Of a DNA stretch of 7,242 nt, positions 1 to 5,262 are shown piece after piece. The DNA comes from Deltaproteobacteria bacterium. Lineage in GTDB: Bacteria > Desulfobacterota > Desulfobacteria > Desulfobacterales > JAABPS01. The notes below the pieces were generated by a model. That model searched no databases and had not been told where the DNA came from. It was given only the letters and a program-made list of their open reading frames with translations. The DNA lies in contig JAFDFT010000111.1 of NCBI GenBank assembly GCA_019309685.1, positions 1 through 7,242 of the forward strand, given 5' to 3'. The position numbers were made by a program, and so were the translations under genes. Each line of letters begins with the position of its first letter. The stretch's first letter is position 1.

Positions 1-43
1 TTTGCATCTGTTAAATCTGAAAACAGAATAAACAATAATTTTA

Positions 44-72
44 TTGACCCAAAATTTGTTAAATGGTAACCA
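44..72 (+). promoter_or_regulatory. Candidate promoter of the tRNA-Ser pair
   Basis: A -35-like TTGACC (44-49) is followed after 17 bases by TAACCA (67-72), which has a TG one base before it (extended -10 type). Transcription would start about 15 bases before the first tRNA. The -10 hexamer is a poor match to TATAAT, so this is a weak call. It overlaps a small odd palindrome, ATGGT-A-ACCAT (63-73), which could be chance. An alternative pair, TTGTTA (56-61) with TTTAAA (79-84), would start transcription almost at the tRNA and is less likely. Confidence 0.35.
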
Positions 73-93
73 TACGACTTTAAATAAAGACGA

Positions 94-181
94 GGAGGGA
101 TGGCCGAGTGGTTGAAGGCGGCGGTCTTGAAAACCGTTGAGCTTAACGGCTCCGTGGGTTCGAATCCTACTCCCTCCGCCA
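94..181 (+). tRNA. tRNA-Ser (anticodon UGA), CCA encoded
   Basis: A complete class II tRNA can be folded by eye. The acceptor stem pairs GGAGGGA (94-100) with TCCCTCC (171-177), followed by discriminator G178 and an encoded CCA (179-181). The anticodon stem is 121-125 with 133-137 around the loop CTTGAAA, which places TGA at 128-130. A long variable arm has the stem GAGC/GCTC (139-142 and 149-152). The T arm is GTGGG/CCTAC around TTCGAAT. The long variable arm and the UGA anticodon identify a serine tRNA reading UCA and, by wobble, other UCN codons. The next tRNA begins 12 bases later, so both are probably cut from one transcript. Confidence 0.98.
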
Positions 182-193
182 CCAAAATATTCT

Positions 194-286
194 GGAGAGA
201 TGGCCGAGCTGGCTGAAGGCGCTCGCCTGCTAAGCGAGTAAGTGGTAAAAGCTGCTTCGAGGGTTCGAATCCCTCTCTCTCCGCCA
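194..286 (+). tRNA. tRNA-Ser (anticodon GCU), CCA encoded
   Basis: This is a second class II tRNA. The acceptor stem pairs GGAGAGA (194-200) with TCTCTCC (276-282), then discriminator G283 and CCA (284-286). The anticodon stem 222-226 pairs with 234-238 and puts GCT at 229-231, which reads AGC and AGU serine codons. The variable arm (about 240-257) is long and pairs partly through G-U wobbles. The T arm is GAGGG/CCCTC (259-263 and 271-275) around TTCGAAT. It follows the UGA serine tRNA closely and is followed by a terminator, so the pair forms one transcription unit for two serine isoacceptors. Confidence 0.98.
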
Positions 287-292
287 AAAAAC

Positions 293-327
293 AAAAAATC
301 CCGATTGAGAGATCGGGCTTTTTGTTT
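293..327 (+). terminator. Rho-independent terminator after the tRNA pair
   Basis: The stem CCCGAT (300-305) pairs with ATCGGG (312-317) around a six-base loop. It is preceded by six A and followed by CTTTTTGTTT. The hairpin lies 13 bases after the CCA of the second tRNA, and its T tract points to the plus strand. Confidence 0.88.
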
Positions 328-376
328 ATTTTCCTTTTACTTTAACTATCCAACTAACCCTAGACTATATCATATT

Positions 377-541
377 GAGACCTTTGCAAAACCCCGCTCT
401 TTGCTTAATTTCTGTGTCAGGCTCAAATTTTAATCTTCGACAGGTTCAGATTTAAATCCTCAAAACACTCAATGTATTCCTGTGGTTTAAATTATCGCCT
501 TCCTTGAACTTAAACAAAAATCAGCATTTTTCAAAGGTCTC
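377..541. mobile_element. MITE-like element, 165 bp, with 5-bp target duplication
   Basis: The ends are inverted repeats. The left end (377-391) and the reverse complement of the right end (527-541) both begin GAGACCTTTG, and 14 of their first 15 bases match, the one difference being C versus A at base 11. Directly outside both ends is the same pentamer, ATATT (372-376 and 542-546), as expected of a target-site duplication. The 165 bases between hold no convincing coding sequence, so no transposase is present. This is the pattern of a miniature inverted-repeat transposable element or an internally deleted insertion sequence moved in trans. It sits in the convergent gap between the tRNA terminator and the pilin-like operon, where insertion is harmless. 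I cannot assign the parent insertion sequence family from the ends alone. Confidence 0.75.
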
Positions 542-600
542 ATATTTTGTCTTGAAGGCAGTCCTTTTGATTTTTCAAATCACTAAATTTCTTAATGAAA

Positions 601-615
601 AGATATTAAATATCT
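601..615 (-). terminator. Weak hairpin after the pilin-like operon
   Basis: AGATAT (601-606) pairs with ATATCT (610-615) around a three-base loop. Read on the minus strand, it starts five bases after the stop of the pilin-like gene and is followed by TTTT. The stem is nearly all A-T, so it may be a weak terminator or chance. A second weak hairpin (GATTT/AAATC, 569-581) lies further on. The rest of the gap between the mobile element and the gene (542-619) shows nothing else. Confidence 0.3.
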
Positions 616-619
616 ACCT

Positions 620-1117
620 TTAAGAACCCTCAAATCCAACGAAATCAATTACTTCGGCATCTTCATCGATCAAGGCTTCAAATTCTCGTATACCTATATT
701 ACCGGGTGCGGCAGCTGTTGGGTCAGGTGACCCGCCTCCATGCCACATAAAGGCATCTACGAAGATCCCTCCTCCTATCGTATCGTAATATATATGTGCA
801 TTTACACCCGGAGATAAAAATAGTGAAGGTGGTCTTGCATTGCCCTCATTGTCAAAAGCACCTATTCTGGCCCCTGAGGCAATAGTGTGACTATAATCAA
901 CATCTTCAAATCCAACCATGTCATTAATAACAGCTTCTATCAAATTTCTTGTGTCTGAGACCGCTGATGCATCATATGCCTTTCTTTTGTAATCAATCCA
1001 TGAAGAAAAACTTATTTGAGTTAGAATGGCTATAATAGCCAACATCATCATCAGCTCTATTAACGAAAATCCGCTATTATCTCTGATATTCTCTGTTAAA
1101 ATTATTTTTTTAAACAT
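620..1117 (-). CDS. Type IV pilin-like (prepilin) protein
   Basis: This encodes 165 residues. The N-terminus has a 16-residue leader ending in Gly16, then the prepilin motif G|FSLIEL and a hydrophobic helix to about residue 36. Cleavage by prepilin peptidase would fall between G16 and F17, and E21 is the conserved Glu5 of the mature protein. After the helix comes KAYDASAVSDTRNLIEA, which resembles the SDxRN segment of deltaproteobacterial type IVa pilins. The C-terminal domain is Gly-rich and acidic and has no cysteine, so there is no disulfide-bonded D-region. The mature position 22, usually Pro in major pilins, is Ser. The ribosome site GAGG (1125-1128) lies seven bases before ATG and overlaps the stop of the upstream gene (nine-base gap), so the two are translated from one message. 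It could be a pilus subunit, a minor pilin or a type II secretion pseudopilin; the sequence does not decide. Confidence 0.85.
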   Translation of the reverse strand: MFKKIILTENIRDNSGFSLIELMMMLAIIAILTQISFSSWIDYKRKAYDASAVSDTRNLIEAVINDMVGFEDVDYSHTIASGARIGAFDNEGNARPPSLFLSPGVNAHIYYDTIGGGIFVDAFMWHGGGSPDPTAAAPGNIGIREFEALIDEDAEVIDFVGFEGS

Positions 1118-1126
1118 CGTAAAACC

Positions 1127-2113
1127 TCAGGGTTGCACTTTTCTTTTTTCTTGCCACACTCCATTTACATTAATATGGGAAACATCCTCGCCTTTGGGAT
1201 AATCAACATTGCCAAATCCCAATGTGCCGTCTTTATTTTTCCACACAAGTGTCTGTTTACTTATACATGAAGCAATCTCGTCCTTGCTTTTCTCCTGATT
1301 CATTCGTCTTGCAAAATCCGACCCCTGTTCAGATCTTTCCGTCCGTTTTATGTTTTGGTACATACCATTGCTGTACACAGACAATCTGTAAGAAGATGGA
1401 TAATCCACATTGCCAAATCCCAAACGCCCTTTTTCGTCTTTCCATACTAAATAAGCACTACCTATCCTTGGATCAATCCCAGGTGCGATTTCTTCCTTAA
1501 TAACGGTAACGATTTCCGGAGCGGTGGCAATCATTGGACCAAAGGAATCCTCTTTTGTTGTCTCTGCTGATTCCGTTTCATCGGTATCTTCTGCTTCAGA
1601 GGTCAGCACTCCTTCAGATTCAGATGTCGGCACAGGACTTGCCACCATCACACCCAACTCTTCCTCTGAAGCGAAACCAAAGTCGTCTTCCTCTTCAACA
1701 GCAGCAACCGCCGTGGATGAAACAGATTCTACTCTTAACCCTTTATCAATGAAAGTCGTCCTTTCCCCCCCCCCTAATGTAATGGTCTTTTTTAAACTAA
1801 AGTTGTTTTCTCCAGTCCTTTCATAATCCCATGGGACTTCCCTGATAAAAGCTTCACTTGGCAAATATTCCGGATAAAGATCCATCAATCGTTCCGGGTA
1901 AACACCCTTTTCCGCCTTATATTTATTCAACCTCATTCCAATCTGAACCAAACCAGCATTTGGACTTTTTTTTGCAATTTCAATACGCTTTCCGTATTCA
2001 GTTTGATGACGCTTAGCCCTCTCTTGTGACTGCCCCAAATGCCGGCTGACCATGTACCCAACCCAGATTAAAACGACTACAATAAATGCAATAACAATGA
2101 CCTTTTTCTGCAT
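1127..2113 (-). CDS. Membrane-anchored protein with pseudopilin-like segment and duplicated LVWK..GFGNVDYP motif
   Basis: This encodes 328 residues; I do not recognise the family as a whole. Residues 5-22 are a single transmembrane segment after a short basic N-terminus (MQKK), with no prepilin cleavage site. Residues 55-110 look like the core of a GspG-type pseudopilin (GVYPERLMDLYPEYLP, then PWDY and NNFSLKK). Residues 132-190 are an acidic, Ser/Thr-rich, probably unstructured linker. The C-terminal part holds two copies of a motif of about 37 residues (221-257 and 288-324), each with LVWK, LGFGNVDYP and a terminal NG-x4-6-KR. The start is supported by AAGAGGA (2117-2123) just upstream. The pilin-like gene follows nine bases after the stop, so the two products probably act together at the cell envelope, perhaps in pilus or secretion-fibre assembly; this is inference. 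A run of ten G sits at codons 114-117. Confidence 0.8.
   Translation of the reverse strand: MQKKVIVIAFIVVVLIWVGYMVSRHLGQSQERAKRHQTEYGKRIEIAKKSPNAGLVQIGMRLNKYKAEKGVYPERLMDLYPEYLPSEAFIREVPWDYERTGENNFSLKKTITLGGGERTTFIDKGLRVESVSSTAVAAVEEEDDFGFASEEELGVMVASPVPTSESEGVLTSEAEDTDETESAETTKEDSFGPMIATAPEIVTVIKEEIAPGIDPRIGSAYLVWKDEKGRLGFGNVDYPSSYRLSVYSNGMYQNIKRTERSEQGSDFARRMNQEKSKDEIASCISKQTLVWKNKDGTLGFGNVDYPKGEDVSHINVNGVWQEKRKVQP
1142..1252 (-). repeat. Second copy of the 37-residue motif (coding repeat)
   Basis: This encodes residues 288-324 of the membrane-anchored protein. It shares LVWKxxxGxLGFGNVDYP and a following VNGVWQEKRK with the copy at 1343-1453. The most conserved DNA is 1197-1222, which matches 1398-1423 at 25 of 26 bases, while the flanking codons have diverged. 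Confidence 0.9.
1343..1453 (-). repeat. First copy of the 37-residue motif (coding repeat)
   Basis: This encodes residues 221-257 of the same protein: LVWKDEKGRLGFGNVDYP followed by SNGMYQNIKR. The two copies are separated by 30 residues rich in charged and polar amino acids. The close match of the core at DNA level suggests either a fairly recent duplication or continued gene conversion. Confidence 0.9.
1765..1774 (-). repeat. Homopolymer run of ten G (coding strand)
   Basis: Ten consecutive C on the plus strand read as G10 in the gene, encoding Gly114-Gly116 and the first base of Glu117. The reading frame is open with ten. One base more or less would put everything after residue 116, including the linker and both motif copies, out of frame. 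Runs of this length are prone to slipped-strand mispairing and also to sequencing error. Confidence 0.95.
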
Positions 2114-2345
2114 GATTCCTCTTAATTATATCCCGTTCATGGTTTAAGAACTTCACTCAAATCTTTAACCCAAAATAGAATTGGCCATCACCCGAAAAAT
2201 AAAACCTTAAAATTTGTGGGATAAATCATACAATAATTTCATTTACTTTGCAAATATAATTAAAAAATGAGCAAATACTATGCCAGAAAATCGAATGAAC
2301 GATTTATAATAAATACCAGCTACTTCGAAATACGCTATTAAGTAG

Positions 2346-2373
2346 ATTATATAAAATTGACAAAATTTGTCAT
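2346..2373 (-). promoter_or_regulatory. Candidate promoter of the pilin-like operon
   Basis: Read on the minus strand, ATGACA (2373-2368) is followed after 16 bases by a perfect TATAAT (2351-2346). Five of six bases match the -35 consensus. Transcription would start near 2339, leaving an untranslated leader of about 225 bases. In this AT-rich region hexamer matches can be chance. Confidence 0.4.
2358..2372. promoter_or_regulatory. Palindromic candidate operator TGACAAA-A-TTTGTCA
   Basis: This is a 15-base inverted repeat with seven-base arms and one central base, the form expected of a site for a dimeric regulator. A related half-site, AATTTTGTCAT (2385-2395), lies 22 bases further on, about two helical turns. 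Its AATTTTGT (2385-2392) also forms an eight-base inverted repeat with ACAAAATT (2409-2416). The palindrome covers most of the -35 of the minus-strand promoter and is centred about 71 bases upstream of the predicted sat start. It could therefore repress one unit and activate the other. I cannot name the regulator. Confidence 0.45.
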
Positions 2374-2400
2374 TGTGTTTACCCAATTTTGTCATCAGTC

Positions 2401-2429
2401 TTGTCGATACAAAATTAATTTACTATAAT
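2401..2429 (+). promoter_or_regulatory. Candidate promoter of sat
   Basis: A perfect -10 TATAAT (2424-2429) follows TTGTCG (2401-2406) with a 17-base spacer. The -35 matches only in its TTG, which would fit a promoter needing an activator. Transcription would start near 2436, about 230 bases before the sat ATG. A perfect TTGACA at 2570-2575 is an alternative -35 nearer the gene, but no good -10 follows it at normal spacing. Confidence 0.4.
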
Positions 2430-2669
2430 ATCAGGCTATTAAAACAGTTCCATTCTGTTAAAAAAGCTATTTGTAAAACTAAAACTTACCCTTGAAATCT
2501 CATCTATAACATATCCTAACAATAAATCAGATTGGTTAAAAAAATAGACAAACTTAAGGTGAATTAGTCTTGACAAATATCCTTATCCTTATTAAGGAAC
2601 ACTTTTTCTAAAATAGGAACCCAAATGTAAATAATAAATACAAATAATGATGAAAGGAGAATTAAACTT

Positions 2670-3950
2670 ATGACTAAATTAGTTGAACCCCATGGCGGGA
2701 AAGGACTAACCTGCTGTCTGTTGGAAGGTGCAGAGTTAGACGCGGAAAAGAAAAAAGCGGAAGGGCTTAAAAAAATTACCATTTCCCCTCGTGAAGAAGG
2801 CGACCTTATCATGATGGGTATTGGTGGTTTCAGCCCGTTAACAGGATTTATGACAAAGGCTGACTGGAAGGGCGTATGTGATAATTTTCTCACGGCTGAC
2901 GGAACATTCTGGCCGATTCCGGTGACCCTTTCTGCTGACAAAGCAGATGCAGATGCAATTAACGATGGTGATGAGATCGCTCTGGTTTCAGAAGACGGTG
3001 AAATCATGGCAACCATGAAAGTCACTGAAAAATTCGAAATGACTGAAGCCGATAAAAAATATGAATGCGAAAAAGTATTTATGGGCGAAGGAACATCCAC
3101 CGCGGACGAATTTTGGAAAATAGCCAAAGATGATCACCCGGGTGTTCAGATGGTTATGAGCCAGAAAGATGCAACCCTTGCTGGCCCTGTTAAAGTGCTG
3201 AGTGAAGGTGACTATCCAACCAAATATCCAGGGGTTTATATGAAACCTGCTGAGTCCAGAAAGATTTTTGAGGACAAAGGCTGGAGCGAAGTTGCTGCAC
3301 TGCAGCTAAGAAACCCAATGCACAGGTCCCATGAATATCTCTGCAAAATCGCGGTAGAAGTATGCGATGGCGTCTATATCCATTCACTCGTGGGCAACCT
3401 GAAACCCGGTGATATTCCGGCAGAAGTTCGCGTTGAATGTATTGACGCTCTTGTAAAAAATTATTTTGTTGATGACAATGTTGTTCAAGGTGGATACCCT
3501 CTGGACATGCGTTATGCAGGCCCCAGAGAAGGTCTCCTTCATGCAACCTTCAGGCAGAACTATGGATGTTCCCGTATGATTATTGGGCGTGACCATGCTG
3601 GCGTTGGTGACTTTTACGGCATGTTTGAAGCACAAACAATCTTTGATAAGATCCCGGCTCCATCCGAACCCGGAAAAGCACTTCTCTGTACACCGCTGAA
3701 GATCGACTGGACATTTTACTGCTTTAAATGTGACGGCATGGCATCTCTTCGAACATGCCCCCACAACAAAGAAGATCGTGTTATGCTTTCCGGTACAATG
3801 CTTAGAAAGCTTCTCTCTGAGGGCGGTGAGCTTCCGGATCATTTTGGACGGGATGAGGTTGTTGCCATTCTGCGTAAATACTATGAAGGCGTTACTGAAA
3901 AAGTTGAAGTTAAACTTCACGGCGCAGCAACAGGCGATAATAAGAAATAA
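2670..3950 (+). CDS. sat: Sulfate adenylyltransferase (ATP sulfurylase), dissimilatory type
   Basis: This enzyme of 426 residues (EC 2.7.7.4) makes adenosine 5'-phosphosulfate (APS) and pyrophosphate from sulfate and ATP in the cytoplasm, the activation step of sulfate respiration. An N-terminal PUA-like domain covers about residues 1-165 and the catalytic domain about 170-400. The signature motifs are present: QLRNPMHRSH (212-221), GRDHAGVG (306-313) and SGTMLRKLL (374-382). Cys351, Cys354, Cys363 and probably His365 match the Cys3-His zinc site known from bacterial and archaeal ATP sulfurylases. There is no APS kinase domain, as expected for the homo-oligomeric dissimilatory form. AGGAG lies ten bases before the ATG. 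It stands alone on its strand and ends at a strong terminator. The usual neighbours aprBA are not beside it; qmoC and qmoB face it from the other side. Confidence 0.98.
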   Translation: MTKLVEPHGGKGLTCCLLEGAELDAEKKKAEGLKKITISPREEGDLIMMGIGGFSPLTGFMTKADWKGVCDNFLTADGTFWPIPVTLSADKADADAINDGDEIALVSEDGEIMATMKVTEKFEMTEADKKYECEKVFMGEGTSTADEFWKIAKDDHPGVQMVMSQKDATLAGPVKVLSEGDYPTKYPGVYMKPAESRKIFEDKGWSEVAALQLRNPMHRSHEYLCKIAVEVCDGVYIHSLVGNLKPGDIPAEVRVECIDALVKNYFVDDNVVQGGYPLDMRYAGPREGLLHATFRQNYGCSRMIIGRDHAGVGDFYGMFEAQTIFDKIPAPSEPGKALLCTPLKIDWTFYCFKCDGMASLRTCPHNKEDRVMLSGTMLRKLLSEGGELPDHFGRDEVVAILRKYYEGVTEKVEVKLHGAATGDNKK

Positions 3951-3973
3951 TTCATATAACTAAATATTATATT

Positions 3974-4006
3974 AAAAAAGGGGAGCTTAAAAAGCTCCCC
4001 TTTTTT
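3974..4006. terminator. Bidirectional terminator between sat and qmoC
   Basis: A perfect nine-base stem, GGGGAGCTT (3980-3988) with AAGCTCCCC (3992-4000), has a three-base loop. It is flanked by six A before and six T after, which extend the pairing to 15 bases. Because A and T tracts flank both sides, it can end transcripts from either strand. It starts 23 bases after the sat stop and 32 bases past the qmoC stop. Confidence 0.95.
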
Positions 4007-4038
4007 AATTTTTAGCCTACCTTTGTTACGCTGTTCAA

Positions 4039-5172
4039 CTATTTCCTATTTGAATACTCAGCATAGATCATGGCGGTTGTTCGGTATACCAGATGCGCCA
4101 GTTTTGAAAAGGGCAAATAGGCCACCAAATAAAAAACGCACACAAGATGGATAAAATAAATCCAATAACTTGTATACGCCAAACCAAGAAGCCTCGTTAT
4201 CTCTGATAACATACCGGTAACGCCTAGGCTGAAAGCAAGAATAATCAGTGCCCAATCCTTAAAACTTGACACCTCATCTTTTTTCGACAGCCTGTTTTTT
4301 ATCATAAGGATACTTCCCACCACCAGTGATACACCCGCAATATTGGCAAGCCATTTAACCGGATTCATTTGCGAATAGGGGCCATGGATCTGTAAAACAT
4401 ATAATGTAAAAAAGAAGATAGCCGTCACAATAAAAAGCCCTATAAACCCGAATAGTACGAACATGTGTGCCAGAGAACGATCCTTGTTTTCACCACACTC
4501 ATCAAATTTATCATGCTTAAGTATAGTTAAAACAGTTTTGATGGAAGCACCAACAAGCGCTTTTATATCCAATCCATTTTTATCTGTTTTCCCTTCAAGC
4601 AGGGCATTTTCATGAATATCCTTTATAAAATTCTTGAGCCCCAGTGCAAAAATTGCAACAACCCAGACCTGGAGCGGAATAAAAAAAATATCAACCAGCC
4701 AGGTAGAGAAGAACTTCGAGTGAGCGATCTCGCCACCTTCAGGCGTAAGATTCAAAAGACCCGTTAAAAGGCCTACCACAAAAAAGAGAAGAATAGGAAT
4801 TGCCAAAAGAATGGGCAGCTTTTTGGGATCATTTACTGCTCTTCCCAGCGCTTTAGGTACAGCGTAATTTGCAATCGCATATGACCGTATTGCGCCTAAA
4901 ACATCACCCGGTTTTGCGCCACGCGGGCAAAGGGCTGTGCAGTCTCCGCAATTATGACACAGCCATATATCTGCATTTCCTACAAGTCTATCTTTCAGGC
5001 CCCATGACGCGGCAATCATTTCTTTTCTGGGAAAAGGCTTATTTTCAGGGGAGATAGGACATGCTACAGAACACGTCGCACACTGAAAACATTTTTTCAG
5101 ATCCCCGCCTCCCAATTTTGTTACTTCATCAATAAAACCTACATCCGGTTCAACCATATATGCATCTGCCAT
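4039..5172 (-). CDS. qmoC: QmoC, membrane subunit of the quinone-interacting oxidoreductase
   Basis: This encodes 377 residues from the chosen start. QmoC anchors the Qmo complex and is thought to take electrons from menaquinol and pass them through QmoA and QmoB to APS reductase. The N-terminus is an HdrC-like domain with two four-cysteine cluster motifs: Cys28, 31, 34, 38 and Cys72, 75, 78, 82, each CxxCxxCxxxCP. The C-terminus is an HdrE/NarI-like cytochrome b part with about six hydrophobic helices (roughly 119-141, 157-178, 233-262, 276-292, 305-325 and 334-352). His236, His342 and His360 are candidate haem b ligands. The frame is open to an ATG at 5244, but ATG 5172 has a perfect AGGAGGT five bases upstream and begins the conserved-looking MADAYMVEPD, while the extra 24 residues look like translated spacer. 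qmoB ends 90 bases upstream on the same strand. That gap contains only a weak hairpin. Confidence 0.96.
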   Translation of the reverse strand: MADAYMVEPDVGFIDEVTKLGGGDLKKCFQCATCSVACPISPENKPFPRKEMIAASWGLKDRLVGNADIWLCHNCGDCTALCPRGAKPGDVLGAIRSYAIANYAVPKALGRAVNDPKKLPILLAIPILLFFVVGLLTGLLNLTPEGGEIAHSKFFSTWLVDIFFIPLQVWVVAIFALGLKNFIKDIHENALLEGKTDKNGLDIKALVGASIKTVLTILKHDKFDECGENKDRSLAHMFVLFGFIGLFIVTAIFFFTLYVLQIHGPYSQMNPVKWLANIAGVSLVVGSILMIKNRLSKKDEVSSFKDWALIILAFSLGVTGMLSEITRLLGLAYTSYWIYFIHLVCVFYLVAYLPFSKLAHLVYRTTAMIYAEYSNRK

Positions 5173-5177
5173 ATTAT

Positions 5178-5184
5178 ACCTCCT
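5178..5184 (-). promoter_or_regulatory. Strong ribosome binding site that fixes the qmoC start
   Basis: AGGAGGT on the minus strand is fully complementary to the 16S anti-Shine-Dalgarno core and lies five bases before ATG 5172. No comparable site precedes the longer start at 5244. Confidence 0.9.
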
Positions 5185-5262
5185 GCATTGAAGAATTACC
5201 GTTAGCGCCTGGGGAAAAAATCTCACCAGACTGTCAATCTTCAATTGAAAATCATCAATTAT

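Larger units (their letters stand above)
2114..2669. other. AT-rich divergent intergenic region
   Basis: This 556-base gap separates the divergent pilin-like operon and sat. I see no gene or RNA in it. Its notable content is two candidate promoters facing apart and a palindrome between them (listed separately), all in 2346-2429. The last 230 bases would be a long untranslated leader of sat. That leader contains weak hairpins (AACAG/CTGTT at 2443-2459 and CCTTA-T-TAAGG at 2587-2597), but nothing I can match to a riboswitch. The ribosome site of sat, AGGAG (2655-2659), lies ten bases before its ATG. Confidence 0.7.

Noticed and set aside
94..286. Tandem tRNA genes as an integration site for a genomic island
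   Set aside because: Both tRNAs are complete, no duplicated tRNA 3' end or integrase gene is seen in the window, and the nearby small element has its own terminal repeats and target duplication.
242..433. Open frame of 63 codons on the plus strand
   Set aside because: It starts inside the second tRNA-Ser, runs through its terminator and into the left end of the mobile element; no ribosome site and no protein-like character.
1222..1826. Several plus-strand open frames of 72-100 codons
   Set aside because: They lie opposite the membrane-anchored protein gene, and their low-complexity Ser- and Gln/Leu-rich products mirror the acidic linker of the real gene.
2570..2575. Perfect TTGACA as the main sat promoter
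   Set aside because: No acceptable -10 hexamer is found at 15-19 bases; the best nearby candidates are at wrong spacing. Kept only as an alternative.
2564..3127. Minus-strand open frame of 187 codons
   Set aside because: It is antisense to the conserved start of sat; there is no recognisable domain.
3190..3920. Minus-strand open frames of 118 and 178 codons
   Set aside because: Both are antisense to the catalytic domain of sat, whose motifs are in the plus frame.
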